Shown here: positions 18,292 to 28,094 of the stretch, in pieces
How the letters are laid out: every line of letters begins with the position of its first letter
How positions within the stretch are numbered: the first letter of the stretch is position 1
Assembly: GCA_963666825.2 (NCBI GenBank)
Contig: OY763044.2
Coordinates: 5,518,001-5,582,000 of the forward strand
Source of the DNA: Saccharicrinis sp963666825
GTDB lineage: Bacteria; Bacteroidota; Bacteroidia; Bacteroidales; Marinilabiliaceae
Length of the DNA: 64,000 nt
Reading direction: 5' to 3'
Notes under the pieces: model-generated
The model's database searches: none
Seen by the model: the letters and a program-made list of their open reading frames with translations, nothing else
What the model was told of the DNA's origin: nothing
Program-made: the position numbers and the translations under genes

Positions 18292-19416
18292 TTATTCAGC
18301 TTTAAACTTATAGATACAAATTGAGTGATATTCTTCTCCCGGGTTAACTAAAGTAGTTGGGAAATTTTCCTGGTTTGGAGTGTCTGGGAAATGTTGAGTT
18401 TCTAAACAAAGAGCTTCTCTGAAGTTTAATGTTTTACCGTATTTTCCTACAAATTTTCCATCTATAAAATTACCACCATAAAACTGAACTCCTGGTTCAC
18501 TGGTTAATACATCCATTGTTCTTCCTGAAACAGGATCTTTTAAAGTAGCAGCTAAAGATATTTCAACACTATCTTTTTTAAGAACCCAGTTGTGATCATA
18601 ACCACCACCCATTTTTAATTGCTCGTTTTCATCGTTAACACGTGCACCAATAGCAGTAGGAGTTCTAAAATCAAATGGAGTGCCTTCAACGCTTGCAATC
18701 TCTCCGGTAGGAATTAAACCTGCATCAACTGGAGTATATCCATCAGCATTAATCATTAATAAATGGTCATTAATTGTACCTGAAGCTTCACCTGCAAGGT
18801 TAAAATAAGTGTGGTTTGTTAAGTTGATATGAGTTGGTTTATCAGTTGTTGCAAAATACTCAATTTTAAGTTCGTCTGCATCTGTCAACTCATACACCAC
18901 TTTTACATCAACATTACCTGGATATCCTTCTTCTCCATCAACTGATTTGTAGCTTAATTCAAGTTTGTTTTCACCTACCTGGTTAGCATCCCAAACTTGT
19001 TTGTGGAAACCCAATGATCCTCCATGCAGAGAGTTTTCGCCATCATTAATATCAAGTTTAAAAGTATCTTCCTCAATAACAAATTGACCTTTGCAAATAC
19101 GGTTACCATAACGTCCGATTAAAGCTCCGTAAAATGTTTCAGTGTTGTTAATGTATGAATCTAAATTATCGTAACCGATACTAACATCAGCAAATGTTCC
19201 GTTTTTATCCGGTACCCAAAGAGAAACAACTCTTCCGCCAAAGTTTGTAATTTGTGTTACCAAACCGTTTTTGTTTTTAAGAGTATATAAACTAACCTCT
19301 TTTCCGTCAATTGTTTTAGTAAAGTTCTGTGAGTCCATTAATTGAATGTCTTGTTTTTTTTCACTTGTACAGCTAATAGCAAAAACAAGAATTAATGCAG
19401 AAATTAAATTCTTCAT
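18292..19416 (-). CDS. Aldose 1-epimerase (mutarotase), lipoprotein
   Basis: Interconverts sugar anomers, so it would speed supply of the anomer taken by the importer or isomerase. The lipoprotein signal ends AISC (C16). GalM-family motifs are NSLHGGSLGF near 128, NHTYFNLAG with catalytic H202, and LETQHFPD with catalytic base E339. The 374 residues match the exported Bacteroidota GalM proteins. Being a lipoprotein, it acts in the periplasm or at the outer membrane. It is transcribed alone and convergent with the chemoreceptor. Confidence 0.93.
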   Translation of the reverse strand: MKNLISALILVFAISCTSEKKQDIQLMDSQNFTKTIDGKEVSLYTLKNKNGLVTQITNFGGRVVSLWVPDKNGTFADVSIGYDNLDSYINNTETFYGALIGRYGNRICKGQFVIEEDTFKLDINDGENSLHGGSLGFHKQVWDANQVGENKLELSYKSVDGEEGYPGNVDVKVVYELTDADELKIEYFATTDKPTHINLTNHTYFNLAGEASGTINDHLLMINADGYTPVDAGLIPTGEIASVEGTPFDFRTPTAIGARVNDENEQLKMGGGYDHNWVLKKDSVEISLAATLKDPVSGRTMDVLTSEPGVQFYGGNFIDGKFVGKYGKTLNFREALCLETQHFPDTPNQENFPTTLVNPGEEYHSICIYKFKAE

Positions 19417-19591
19417 AGGTTTAAATAATTTGTCGTTTTTTGAAAATGTATGTTTGTAAAACCTAAAGATAGATATTTATATAAGATATAATTGTATTTT
19501 TTTAACACATTTTATAGCGTTTGCTATATCTGTAAGGGTGTTAAGAATATCTGCAAAATTTCTGTAGGATTATTAGCTTAAGTTTTAATAT

Positions 19592-20599
19592 TTAATTGTT
19601 ACCAGATATAATTGGCCATTTGTTTTTATCCAATTGCATTTCTTTAATAATGAGTTTAGGTTTACCTTCATTCTTTGCATCATATCCATGGAAAATTAGA
19701 TAATCTTTACCATCAAAGGTATATGCAGAATTATGCCCAACACCATACCAATCTTTGTTTCCCTGGTACAAAATTGAACCTCCTCCTGTTGCCATATCAT
19801 TTCCATCTTTATCAATAAATGGTCCTTGCACGTTTTTAGAACGTCCAATTATCATTTTGTAGGTACTGTTTACTCCTTTACAGCAATAATCAATTGATGC
19901 AAACAGGTAATAATAATCTCCTTTTTTAAAGATAAAAGGGGCTTCTATGGCATTGCTTCCTGCGTCAACAGGATTGTTATCAATTGATGGAGGATTGGGA
20001 TCTGATGAAGATTTTTTTCGTGATGCAATTGTTTTAATGCTATCAAGATTACTTACAACTTTTGTAGCATCGGATGAAAGCTTTACCATTTTAAGTCCGT
20101 CCCAAAATGATCCAAATACTAAATAGGGAGTACTGTCATTGGAAACAATCAGGTTTGGATCAATAGCATTCCAATTGGTTTTACCAGGATAAGACTGAAT
20201 TATTTTCCCATGGTCAACCCATTTAAAATCAGGATCGTCAGGGTTTAAAGTTTTGTTTGTTGCGAGTCCAATACAAGATGTATTCTTTCCAAAAGCTGAA
20301 ACAGAATAATATAAATAGTGTTGATTATTAAAGTAAGCAATATCGGGCGCCCAAATATGCCCTTTAAATCCCTTTACTGCATCTTTTGCCCACTGAGGTG
20401 ATTCTTTAAATACAGGATCTTCTTTTGTCCAGTCTTTCATATTAGAAGATGACCAAACACTAATTCCCCACCCTGTACAAAATAAATAATAAGTGTCATT
20501 TTCCTGTATCATTACCGGATCATGCACGATGATATCCTGAGAATAGATTTTAATTACCAGTATAAAATTGAGAAATAGTATACAAATTAGGCTTTTCAT
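19592..20599 (-). CDS. GH43 endo-alpha-1,5-L-arabinanase-like
   Basis: Five-bladed beta-propeller glycoside hydrolase, secreted by a signal peptide (1-21). The catalytic triad is visible: base D27 in VHDPVM, D147 in AIDPNL and acid E219 in IEAPF. The sequence following the acid, with a double cysteine and STY, and the later HNS resemble short-form endo-arabinanases (GH43 subfamily 4/5). A single catalytic domain of 335 residues has no C-terminal module. ATG 20599 is preferred because it starts directly at the signal peptide; an upstream ATG at 20623 adds eight residues. It lies beyond a terminator from the downstream end of the Sus cluster. Confidence 0.88.
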   Translation of the reverse strand: MKSLICILFLNFILVIKIYSQDIIVHDPVMIQENDTYYLFCTGWGISVWSSSNMKDWTKEDPVFKESPQWAKDAVKGFKGHIWAPDIAYFNNQHYLYYSVSAFGKNTSCIGLATNKTLNPDDPDFKWVDHGKIIQSYPGKTNWNAIDPNLIVSNDSTPYLVFGSFWDGLKMVKLSSDATKVVSNLDSIKTIASRKKSSSDPNPPSIDNNPVDAGSNAIEAPFIFKKGDYYYLFASIDYCCKGVNSTYKMIIGRSKNVQGPFIDKDGNDMATGGGSILYQGNKDWYGVGHNSAYTFDGKDYLIFHGYDAKNEGKPKLIIKEMQLDKNKWPIISGNN

Positions 20600-20708
20600 A
20601 AGGTTCGTTTTAACAGATAACATTTAAATAACAACAACTTAGGATTTGTTTAATAAAGTGATTAATGAGATGTTGTAATATTGAAGCATGTTTAAATGAT
20701 GATTTATT

Positions 20709-20852
20709 ATGGATGCAAAACAATTATTAAAGGAGTATATTTCAAAACACCCTGATTACTGGGAGTATGAAAATGAAATGCGTGAAGTACAGAGATTAAA
20801 GGACTTATGTATTGAAGAATCGGAAGCTTCTCTTGCATTAGAAAAAGCATAA
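20709..20852 (+). CDS. Small 47-residue charged protein, unrecognised
   Basis: An ATG-started frame opposite to its neighbours encodes a soluble, mostly helical protein beginning MDAKQLLKEYISKHPDYWEY and ending LALEKA. Codon use looks coding-like and 12 of the 47 residues are Asp or Glu. It lies between two minus-strand GH43 genes. No family recognised. It could be a regulator or simply a chance frame. Confidence 0.4.
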   Translation: MDAKQLLKEYISKHPDYWEYENEMREVQRLKDLCIEESEASLALEKA

Positions 20853-20910
20853 ACCAAAAGATCTGAATTATTAATTCAATACACTTTCATTTAGATGTAC
20901 TTTATGAGAA

Positions 20911-20942
20911 GAAAAAGAGGATAATCTATAAAGATTACCCTC
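20911..20942 (-). terminator. Terminator of the GH43 gene at 21.0-22.7 kb
   Basis: GAGGATAATCT (20917-20927) pairs with AGATTACCCTC (20932-20942), with one G-T pair and a 4-nt loop. On the minus strand it is followed by TTTTT. Confidence 0.75.
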
Positions 20943-21003
20943 CAAATGTATCGTAAATAAAGTTTTAAATAGTTCAAGGGTATTCGATAACCTTACTTTA
21001 TTA

Positions 21004-22677
21004 TTATTTCTTCATCTTACCCCAATAGGTTGCATTAAGATTCTTCTGTGTGCCTGCATATACAAATGTTACAGAGCGTGGATTTGCTTCCCAGTCAACT
21101 TCACGTTCAACGCAAACAATAACATCACCTAATGTTAATTGCTTTTTTGTAGCATCATAGCTCCAGTTCCCAGTAAGGGCTCCTGTCATTGTACCATCAG
21201 ATTTTAAAGTAAGATTAGTTGCTGCATCTTGTACTCCATAACTATATTGGAGATTAATGTGTTCCCAGGTTCCTACTAATGAATCTTTAGTAATAGTGCC
21301 GTAATCAGGTACCGCAGCATAACGCTCTGGTAATGCAATAGGCCATAGATTATCTGGTTCACTTGTTGAAGCAGGACACCAAACAATGCGTCTTACATGT
21401 CCCATCATAATAGCATTTGAATAGGCATTTCCACCAACATTGGCAGGTAATCTACCTTGTGACATGTAGAACCAGTCATTAGTATCTTCCTGCTGGAAAA
21501 TACAGCAGTGAGCAATACCTACCCATCCATAACTAAGATTAAACTTATATGGGTGTGTTACAATAGGATAACAGTCTCCATTTCCGTTTGTAAAGTTACG
21601 ACCTGTAATGTCATAATATGGACCTTCAATGTTTTCACTTCTAACTACTCTTGTGTTATATGGTACGTCTAATCCATCGTATGCCATAAACAAATAATAG
21701 TAGCCATCCTTGTATATAACTTCTGGAGCTTCGCTACCCTGCCAACGAGATGAGGCTGTACGGGTTCCAATTCTTACGCCATATCTGGATTGAAGCTCAC
21801 TTGCACTGTCTGCGTATGGTTCTCCTAGAGTATTAATTGGCTTACCTGTAGTGGCATTAAGTTGTAAAAGTGCAAATCCACTATGCCATGAACCATGTAT
21901 TAAGTAGTGATCTCCCTCTGGTGTTACGATGTATGTAGGATCAATAGCATTATAATAGAAATAACCACTCCAATCCCCTGTATAACTTGAACGGCTGTAA
22001 TCCAATCCCCGATCAGAAGAAGAACAGGTAACAAATCCTTTATCTTCCCAAACAGCACCATCTGGATCTGTTGATTCGCACATACCAATAAATGCGCGTT
22101 CAGTCCAGCTTCCGTCAAAGTTCGAAGATGTATTGACTGCTCCTGTTTTGATAAAGTTATCAATAACAATACTGTAATACATACGTAATTTTTCCTGACC
22201 ACCAACGGTAATTTTTCGAACTACAGGAGCCCAATAGCCATATGATATATTATCTTCTGCAATGGCAGAAAGTCCCATGCGTGATCGAATTGCATTTAAT
22301 GAATCAGCAACCCATGTTGGAGGATCATAAAATGGCCCGCTTACCCATTCCCAGTTTACTAGGTCTTTTGAACGCTTGCCTTGAAAATGCCCATGTCCCA
22401 TGGCTTCATTTCCATAAGAAGCATCAGTGCCATACATGTAGTAATATCCATTGAAGTATGCAACCGAAGGATCATGAACATTGGCAAGGTTCCACTGACT
22501 TCTATATGACCATGATGATATTGCTGAATAATCGTCCTCGTAATCCGGGATTTCAAAGTCTTCAGTCTCAGTTGTCTTTTTGTCATCTTCAGGATCATCA
22601 ACGTCTTTTGAACAAGATGCCATGCCAAATAAAACTATCATTATACTGAAAACAAATAAACTCGATTTCTTTTTCAT
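21004..22677 (-). CDS. GH43 endo-arabinanase-like surface lipoprotein with C-terminal barrel
   Basis: Long-form GH43 arabinanase. The signal ends MASC (C22), and the following SKDVDDPEDD is acidic like Bacteroidota surface-export signals, so it is probably exposed on the cell surface. The catalytic propeller spans about 60-455, with D69 in VHDPS, D246 in AIDPTY and E315 in SEAPEV. A C-terminal beta-barrel domain of the PF16369 type spans about 465-557 (GTWEHINLQYS to the end). It would make the first cuts in arabinan. It is separated from susD by a strong terminator and has a terminator of its own, so it is probably its own unit. Confidence 0.88.
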   Translation of the reverse strand: MKKKSSLFVFSIMIVLFGMASCSKDVDDPEDDKKTTETEDFEIPDYEDDYSAISSWSYRSQWNLANVHDPSVAYFNGYYYMYGTDASYGNEAMGHGHFQGKRSKDLVNWEWVSGPFYDPPTWVADSLNAIRSRMGLSAIAEDNISYGYWAPVVRKITVGGQEKLRMYYSIVIDNFIKTGAVNTSSNFDGSWTERAFIGMCESTDPDGAVWEDKGFVTCSSSDRGLDYSRSSYTGDWSGYFYYNAIDPTYIVTPEGDHYLIHGSWHSGFALLQLNATTGKPINTLGEPYADSASELQSRYGVRIGTRTASSRWQGSEAPEVIYKDGYYYLFMAYDGLDVPYNTRVVRSENIEGPYYDITGRNFTNGNGDCYPIVTHPYKFNLSYGWVGIAHCCIFQQEDTNDWFYMSQGRLPANVGGNAYSNAIMMGHVRRIVWCPASTSEPDNLWPIALPERYAAVPDYGTITKDSLVGTWEHINLQYSYGVQDAATNLTLKSDGTMTGALTGNWSYDATKKQLTLGDVIVCVEREVDWEANPRSVTFVYAGTQKNLNATYWGKMKK

Positions 22678-22900
22678 AATTACAATCTAATATAAGTTTC
22701 TATTACAAAGAAAATCTATTAAAATAAAAAGGATGTGGACAATAATATTTTCCTTGTGGAGGAATCGATATTATTGATTTATTTATCTGATAACAGACAT
22801 TTCATTCCATTGTTTAATCTAATATACACAGATGTTTACGTAGATTTTAATTTCAGTGTATATTCAATAATGAAATCATTTATTACTTTAATATAAGCAC

Positions 22901-22950
22901 AAAAAAAAACTTCCTTATCAACAATAAAAGGATAAGTTGATAAGGAAGTT
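22901..22950 (-). terminator. Strong terminator after susD
   Basis: A perfect 15-bp stem (22908-22922 with 22936-22950, 13-nt loop) is followed on the minus strand by nine Ts. It ends the three-gene SGBP-susC-susD transcript. Confidence 0.92.
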
Positions 22951-22971
22951 TGAAATATTATAAAACGAATT

Positions 22972-24804
22972 TTATTCTAAGTTGTAAACAGGACGTATAG
23001 ACCACTTTGATAAGAAATCAGTACTGTTATCTGTACTATTATTAGCAGAGTTTCCTGTTAGGTTAGCATTATTATCAAGGTGAGTTTGCCAAATTGGGAA
23101 GTACTCATGACCTTTATAATAACTTGAATACGAAGAGCCTGATGCAGTTGAAGATGTTAGCTCCTCAGTGTTGATATAAACCACCTCTTTAGTTGATCCC
23201 GCATTATCCGGATCATCGATAGTCATCATAGGTGCTAACTTATAGTATGCATGCTCAGTAATCTGTTGTAAACGACCAGCATCATAGAAAAATCCCCAAC
23301 GAATTAAATCTGTACCACGACCATATTCACAACCAAACTCTTTAGGACGCTCCACATTTGCAATTTGTTCAAAAAGAGCATCTGCAGATGGGAAATCAGC
23401 AAGCTCAAGATCAGGAAGAGCTACACGTTGGCGAACTTGGTTAATATAATCGATAGCAGTTTGAGTAGGACCGTTAATCTCGTTTTCACACTCTGCTGCA
23501 CGAAGTAATACATCGCTGTAACGCATTAAACGGATATTAACACCACATTTTAATCCTGTACCAAAGCTAGAGTAAATGTTATTTCTGGCGTTAGTGAACT
23601 TTGCAATAGAAATACCACCTTGAGAAGTATTTGAACGAATTGAATACATCCATGTATCTTTGTCTAATTCTGTTTGATAAACAGTATTTGAACGAACATC
23701 ACCAGAAGGATAAGCAGCTGTTGAATTACCTGTAACAGCATCGTATTCTTGTTCGTAAGTTACTAGAGTCCAGTATAAACGAGGATCTAAGAAGCCATCA
23801 GTACATTTTTCTTTTTTAAACAGGTTATATAACCATGAAGATGCTGCTACGTCACCCCAGCTACCAAAATCCTGAGAAGCATAGTTACTCTCAATAGCAT
23901 GACCTTGTGTTGCATCTGAGTTTAAGTTACCGGTAGTCCATACTTCGTTAGTACCACCAGTACCATAATCCATAAACTGAACTTCCCAAAGACTCTCTTT
24001 GTTGTTCTCATAAGCAGTACCTTCTCTGAAGTTATCACCATAATCATCAGTAAGTTCATAAGTTCCGTACTTACCTGAAATAATATCTTTTAGTACAGTA
24101 TAAGCTTCTGAAAATTTATGACGGAACATTAATGCGCGAGCTAAATATCCGGCAGCAGAACCACAAGTTGCACGACCTTGAGCCCATTCTCCACCTTTGT
24201 CGCGTGATGGTAAAATACTCATAGCTTCTGTAAGGTCAGCTTCTACCTGGTCCCAAACTTCATCCTGAGTAGCACAAGATGCATACAAATTATTTAAATC
24301 AGAATATTCATCATAATTAGTAATGATTGGACAAATTTGATAGTAGGTAGCTAAATTATAATAAGCCTGAGCTCTTAAGAAAAGAACCTGTCCTTTAATC
24401 TCATTGTAAGAATCTGATCCTTCTTCAAGAACATCTCCAACTTTAGATAATACATAGTTTGTGCGGTTAACTACACAATAGTTATCACGCCATGGCCATT
24501 CAAGCATGAAATAATCAGATAAACCATTTAAGTTATCACAAGCCAAATACCATTGCTGAGATGAGTTCCATATTTCATCACCTCGAAGTGCATCCATAAC
24601 ATAACCCACACGAGCATTTGTTCCCTCTAAACGACTAAGGCTATAACAAGCAATAACAGCCTCATTAAGTTCTGACTCTGAATCCCCGAATTCTTCAGTT
24701 GTCTGAATATTCGGATTGGTAACATCGAGCTGATCATCGCAAGCTGTTAAGCCTCCGATAAGCGCCAATATCACTATAAATATATTTAAACTTTTCATTT
24801 TCAT
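22972..24804 (-). CDS. SusD/RagB-family glycan-binding lipoprotein
   Basis: Outer-membrane lipoprotein that forms the lid of the SusC importer. The signal ends LTAC (C22). The N-terminal TPR-like region and C-terminal SusD block (VERPKEFGCEYGRGTDLIRWG) are both present, and 610 residues is a full-length protein. It starts 16 bp downstream of the susC stop. The cargo is inferred to be arabino-oligosaccharide from the GH43 neighbours. A start at the second Met (residue 3) is equally possible. Confidence 0.95.
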   Translation of the reverse strand: MKMKSLNIFIVILALIGGLTACDDQLDVTNPNIQTTEEFGDSESELNEAVIACYSLSRLEGTNARVGYVMDALRGDEIWNSSQQWYLACDNLNGLSDYFMLEWPWRDNYCVVNRTNYVLSKVGDVLEEGSDSYNEIKGQVLFLRAQAYYNLATYYQICPIITNYDEYSDLNNLYASCATQDEVWDQVEADLTEAMSILPSRDKGGEWAQGRATCGSAAGYLARALMFRHKFSEAYTVLKDIISGKYGTYELTDDYGDNFREGTAYENNKESLWEVQFMDYGTGGTNEVWTTGNLNSDATQGHAIESNYASQDFGSWGDVAASSWLYNLFKKEKCTDGFLDPRLYWTLVTYEQEYDAVTGNSTAAYPSGDVRSNTVYQTELDKDTWMYSIRSNTSQGGISIAKFTNARNNIYSSFGTGLKCGVNIRLMRYSDVLLRAAECENEINGPTQTAIDYINQVRQRVALPDLELADFPSADALFEQIANVERPKEFGCEYGRGTDLIRWGFFYDAGRLQQITEHAYYKLAPMMTIDDPDNAGSTKEVVYINTEELTSSTASGSSYSSYYKGHEYFPIWQTHLDNNANLTGNSANNSTDNSTDFLSKWSIRPVYNLE

Positions 24805-24820
24805 ATCCTTTAGATTATTT

Positions 24821-27800
24821 TTAGAATGACATGTTTAATCCGAACATAATAGTTCTTGGTGTTGGGTAAGAACAATAGTTATAACCAGGTGTATATGTAC
24901 CTCCTGCAAAGTCTACGTTATAACCTTTGTAATTACTGATTGTAGCCAAGTTCTGGCCTGACACGTATGCACGAACATTGCTGATTTTTCCACCAAACCA
25001 TGAATCCTTGAAGTTATATCCTAATTGTACATTTTGAATTTTCAAATATGTAGCATTTTGAATATATCTGTCGCTGAAATAATCATTACTTGTAACATCA
25101 GATTTGTATTGTACTCTTGGTACATCAGTGTTTGTGTTAGATGCTGTCCATGCATTTAAAAGATTAACATCTTTATTAGTTGCACCATAAGAACTACGTA
25201 ATGTCATGTCAACAAAATCAACAACCTGGAAGCCTGCAGCACCTAAAGTAGATATAGTTAAGTCAAAACCTTTATATTCAACACGTGCATTAATGCCAAA
25301 GGTTACATCAGGTAAGCCACTTCCTAAAAACTTCTGGTCAGCAGCAGTAATCTCTCCGTCGCCATCAAGGTCTTTGTATAATAGGTCACCTGGTTCAGCA
25401 CCACTTTGTGTAACGTATAGTCCTTCTGAATTTTGACGACTATCTATTGCGCTTTGGTTTTGAGCAATACCATTTTTAATACCTCCGTTTTCAGTATCGC
25501 TTTCAAGTACATAACCATAGAATTGTCCAACTTCCTGACCTACTTCTGTACGACACATACTTGAAGTAACAGGTTCATTATTTACACCTAATTTTGTTAC
25601 TTCGTTACTAAATGTAGATACGTTTGCTGAAATGTCATACTTTACTTTGTGGTTGTAGTTACGATAACTTAACAAGAACTCAAGACCTGTATTTACCATT
25701 GTCGCTGCGTTCATTGTAATAGTTGTATTGTTTGAACCAGTATTTGAAGGAATTACCAAACTATATAGAAGGTCTTCTGAAGTTGACTTGTACCAGTCAA
25801 AATTAAACTCTAACTGACCATTAAACATTGCTAAATCAAGACCAAAGTCAAGAGTTTTCTTTTTCTCCCATCTGATAGCGTCATTTACGAAGTTATTTAC
25901 AGCAGAACCTGTTACCACGTTGTTTGCAAAAGCATAGGTGTAATTACCTCTTTCCATGGTATCCATGTATTGATATTCACCGATGTTTTCATTACCTAAT
26001 TCACCATAACTACCACGAACTTTCAATAAGCTAATGATTGAAGGATCAACAGGGAAGAAGTTTTCTTTTTCAAGACGCCAACCTCCGGATACTGATGGGA
26101 AAATTTCAAATCGGTCATCAGAAGAAAGACGGCTGGAACCATCACGACGTGCTGTTGCTGAAATCAAATATTTACCATCGAAGTTATAGTTTACACGACC
26201 AATGTATGATGATAGAAGGTGTTCACTTTCATAACTGTATGAATTTTTCTCACTTGCATTTGATAATTGCAAATAATATGGCTCAGGAAAATCATTACCT
26301 ACTCCGGTGTGAGACTTATAATATACTTTTTGGAATGTTTGACCCGCAACAATATCGAAGTTATGACGTCCGAATGAAGCGTTGTAGTTAATTGTGTTTT
26401 CAATAAGAGCATCTCCGGTATATTCGTCAACTAATGTAAGAGTCTCATCTTCTTTCAATAGTTTCACATTTGAACTTTGGAAAAAAGCAGGTACAAATGT
26501 AAAACTGCTAACATGAGTATTACTGTACGATAAATTTAGATTATATGATAACTTATTTTTAGCGCTATCTACACCAAGCATTTCTAATAAGTTAACATTT
26601 GTAGATGCAGAACCAACGATACGGTCAACTTTTGTATTTCTTTCAAGAAGACTATTTGTTAACAATACGTTAGATATACGTAAGTCACCGTGTATATCAT
26701 CATAGTAAGTTCCATAACCAAAAGAGTCATAGGTAAATGCATCAGCTCCTGAAATTTTATCATCAAGAATCCATGTTGATTCATCGTAATCCTTAATTGT
26801 TGGAGGAGTAAGAAGAGCCGAAGCCATTACAGGATATTGAGTACCATATAAACCTTCAACATATTCGTTAGCGTTACTAAGTGCCATTTTATCCTGGTCA
26901 CTGTGGCTATAAACAAAGTTGGTTTTAATTTTTATAAATTTAACATCCATGCTATTGTTAATACGAGCTGTGTAACGTTCAAAGTTAGGACCAGCTCCAA
27001 CCATAGTACCTTTCTGGTTAAAATAATCAAGACCAATATTGTAAGTGTTATTTTCACCACCACCAGAAAAGTTTAGGTTGTGATTCTGACGAGTACCAGT
27101 TTTAAATACTGAGTCAAACCAATCAGTATCAACTGTAGCAACTTCATTGCCGTTTGCATCTGTGCTCCATAAATAACTGCTACTTGCAGGATTATATCCT
27201 CCAGGAACTTCCATTCCACTGTTACCGAATGCCATAGTTACAAATGACTTATATTGATCTGCATTCATAACACTATAAACATCCTTTTGAACATTATCTA
27301 CACCATAATAGCCGCTATAATCAACTTTCATAGGAGAGTTCTTCTTACCTTGCTTTGTTGTGATGATGATCACACCATTAGCAGCACGTGAACCATAGAT
27401 GGCAGCCGCAGAAGCATCTTTTAAAACCTGAATTGTTTCAATATCATTTGGTGAGAAGTCACGAATAGTTGTTCCCATAGGTACTCCGTCCACAACATAC
27501 AATGGGTTAGTGTCACCAAAAGATCCAATACCACGGATACGAACTGCAGGATCAGCTCCTGGTTGTCCATCAGAAGTAATTTGAACACCTGATGCCTTAC
27601 CTTGTAACATTGTTGAAATGTTTGAGTTTGAAGATTTCTTCATCTCTTCAGCATCAACAATAGCAACAGAACCTGTAAGGTCAGCTTTCTTTTGTGTACC
27701 GTAACCGATAACAACAACCTGATCAATTTCTTGAGTATCTGAAATTAATGTGATATTACCTAAGTCTGGTTTTCCATTAACAGCTACTTCAACACTTTTA

Positions 27801-28069
27801 AAACCGATAAATGATACTATTAATGTTGCATCTGAAGGAACTTTAAGCATAAAGTGACCATCTATGTCTGTAATTGTTCCATTAGTAGTACCTTTTACAG
27901 CTACAGTTGCTCCAACAACTGATTCTCCACTTTCATCAACAATTTTACCATTTATTGTAATTTCTCCTGCTTGAATCATTGACATCTGGTCGGTATTACC
28001 GCTGCCTTCTGCATATGTTGCCGGTGTGAGAGCCAGCAACCCCATCAGGATTAAATATATATATTTCAT
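24821..28069 (-). CDS. SusC/RagA TonB-dependent outer-membrane transporter
   Basis: Energised importer for oligosaccharides. The 1082 residues contain a signal peptide (1-20), a CarboxypepD_reg-like domain (about 37-105), a TonB-box region around VVVIGYGTQKK, a plug domain (about 125-240, with the SusC motif LYVVDGVP) and a 22-strand barrel ending in GLNMSF. It pairs with the SusD gene 16 bp downstream. It follows the surface glycan-binding protein gene by 25 bp, an order in which the binding protein is encoded first. Confidence 0.96.
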   Translation of the reverse strand: MKYIYLILMGLLALTPATYAEGSGNTDQMSMIQAGEITINGKIVDESGESVVGATVAVKGTTNGTITDIDGHFMLKVPSDATLIVSFIGFKSVEVAVNGKPDLGNITLISDTQEIDQVVVIGYGTQKKADLTGSVAIVDAEEMKKSSNSNISTMLQGKASGVQITSDGQPGADPAVRIRGIGSFGDTNPLYVVDGVPMGTTIRDFSPNDIETIQVLKDASAAAIYGSRAANGVIIITTKQGKKNSPMKVDYSGYYGVDNVQKDVYSVMNADQYKSFVTMAFGNSGMEVPGGYNPASSSYLWSTDANGNEVATVDTDWFDSVFKTGTRQNHNLNFSGGGENNTYNIGLDYFNQKGTMVGAGPNFERYTARINNSMDVKFIKIKTNFVYSHSDQDKMALSNANEYVEGLYGTQYPVMASALLTPPTIKDYDESTWILDDKISGADAFTYDSFGYGTYYDDIHGDLRISNVLLTNSLLERNTKVDRIVGSASTNVNLLEMLGVDSAKNKLSYNLNLSYSNTHVSSFTFVPAFFQSSNVKLLKEDETLTLVDEYTGDALIENTINYNASFGRHNFDIVAGQTFQKVYYKSHTGVGNDFPEPYYLQLSNASEKNSYSYESEHLLSSYIGRVNYNFDGKYLISATARRDGSSRLSSDDRFEIFPSVSGGWRLEKENFFPVDPSIISLLKVRGSYGELGNENIGEYQYMDTMERGNYTYAFANNVVTGSAVNNFVNDAIRWEKKKTLDFGLDLAMFNGQLEFNFDWYKSTSEDLLYSLVIPSNTGSNNTTITMNAATMVNTGLEFLLSYRNYNHKVKYDISANVSTFSNEVTKLGVNNEPVTSSMCRTEVGQEVGQFYGYVLESDTENGGIKNGIAQNQSAIDSRQNSEGLYVTQSGAEPGDLLYKDLDGDGEITAADQKFLGSGLPDVTFGINARVEYKGFDLTISTLGAAGFQVVDFVDMTLRSSYGATNKDVNLLNAWTASNTNTDVPRVQYKSDVTSNDYFSDRYIQNATYLKIQNVQLGYNFKDSWFGGKISNVRAYVSGQNLATISNYKGYNVDFAGGTYTPGYNYCSYPTPRTIMFGLNMSF

Positions 28070-28094
28070 AATTTAAATATTTTTTTCTTAATGA

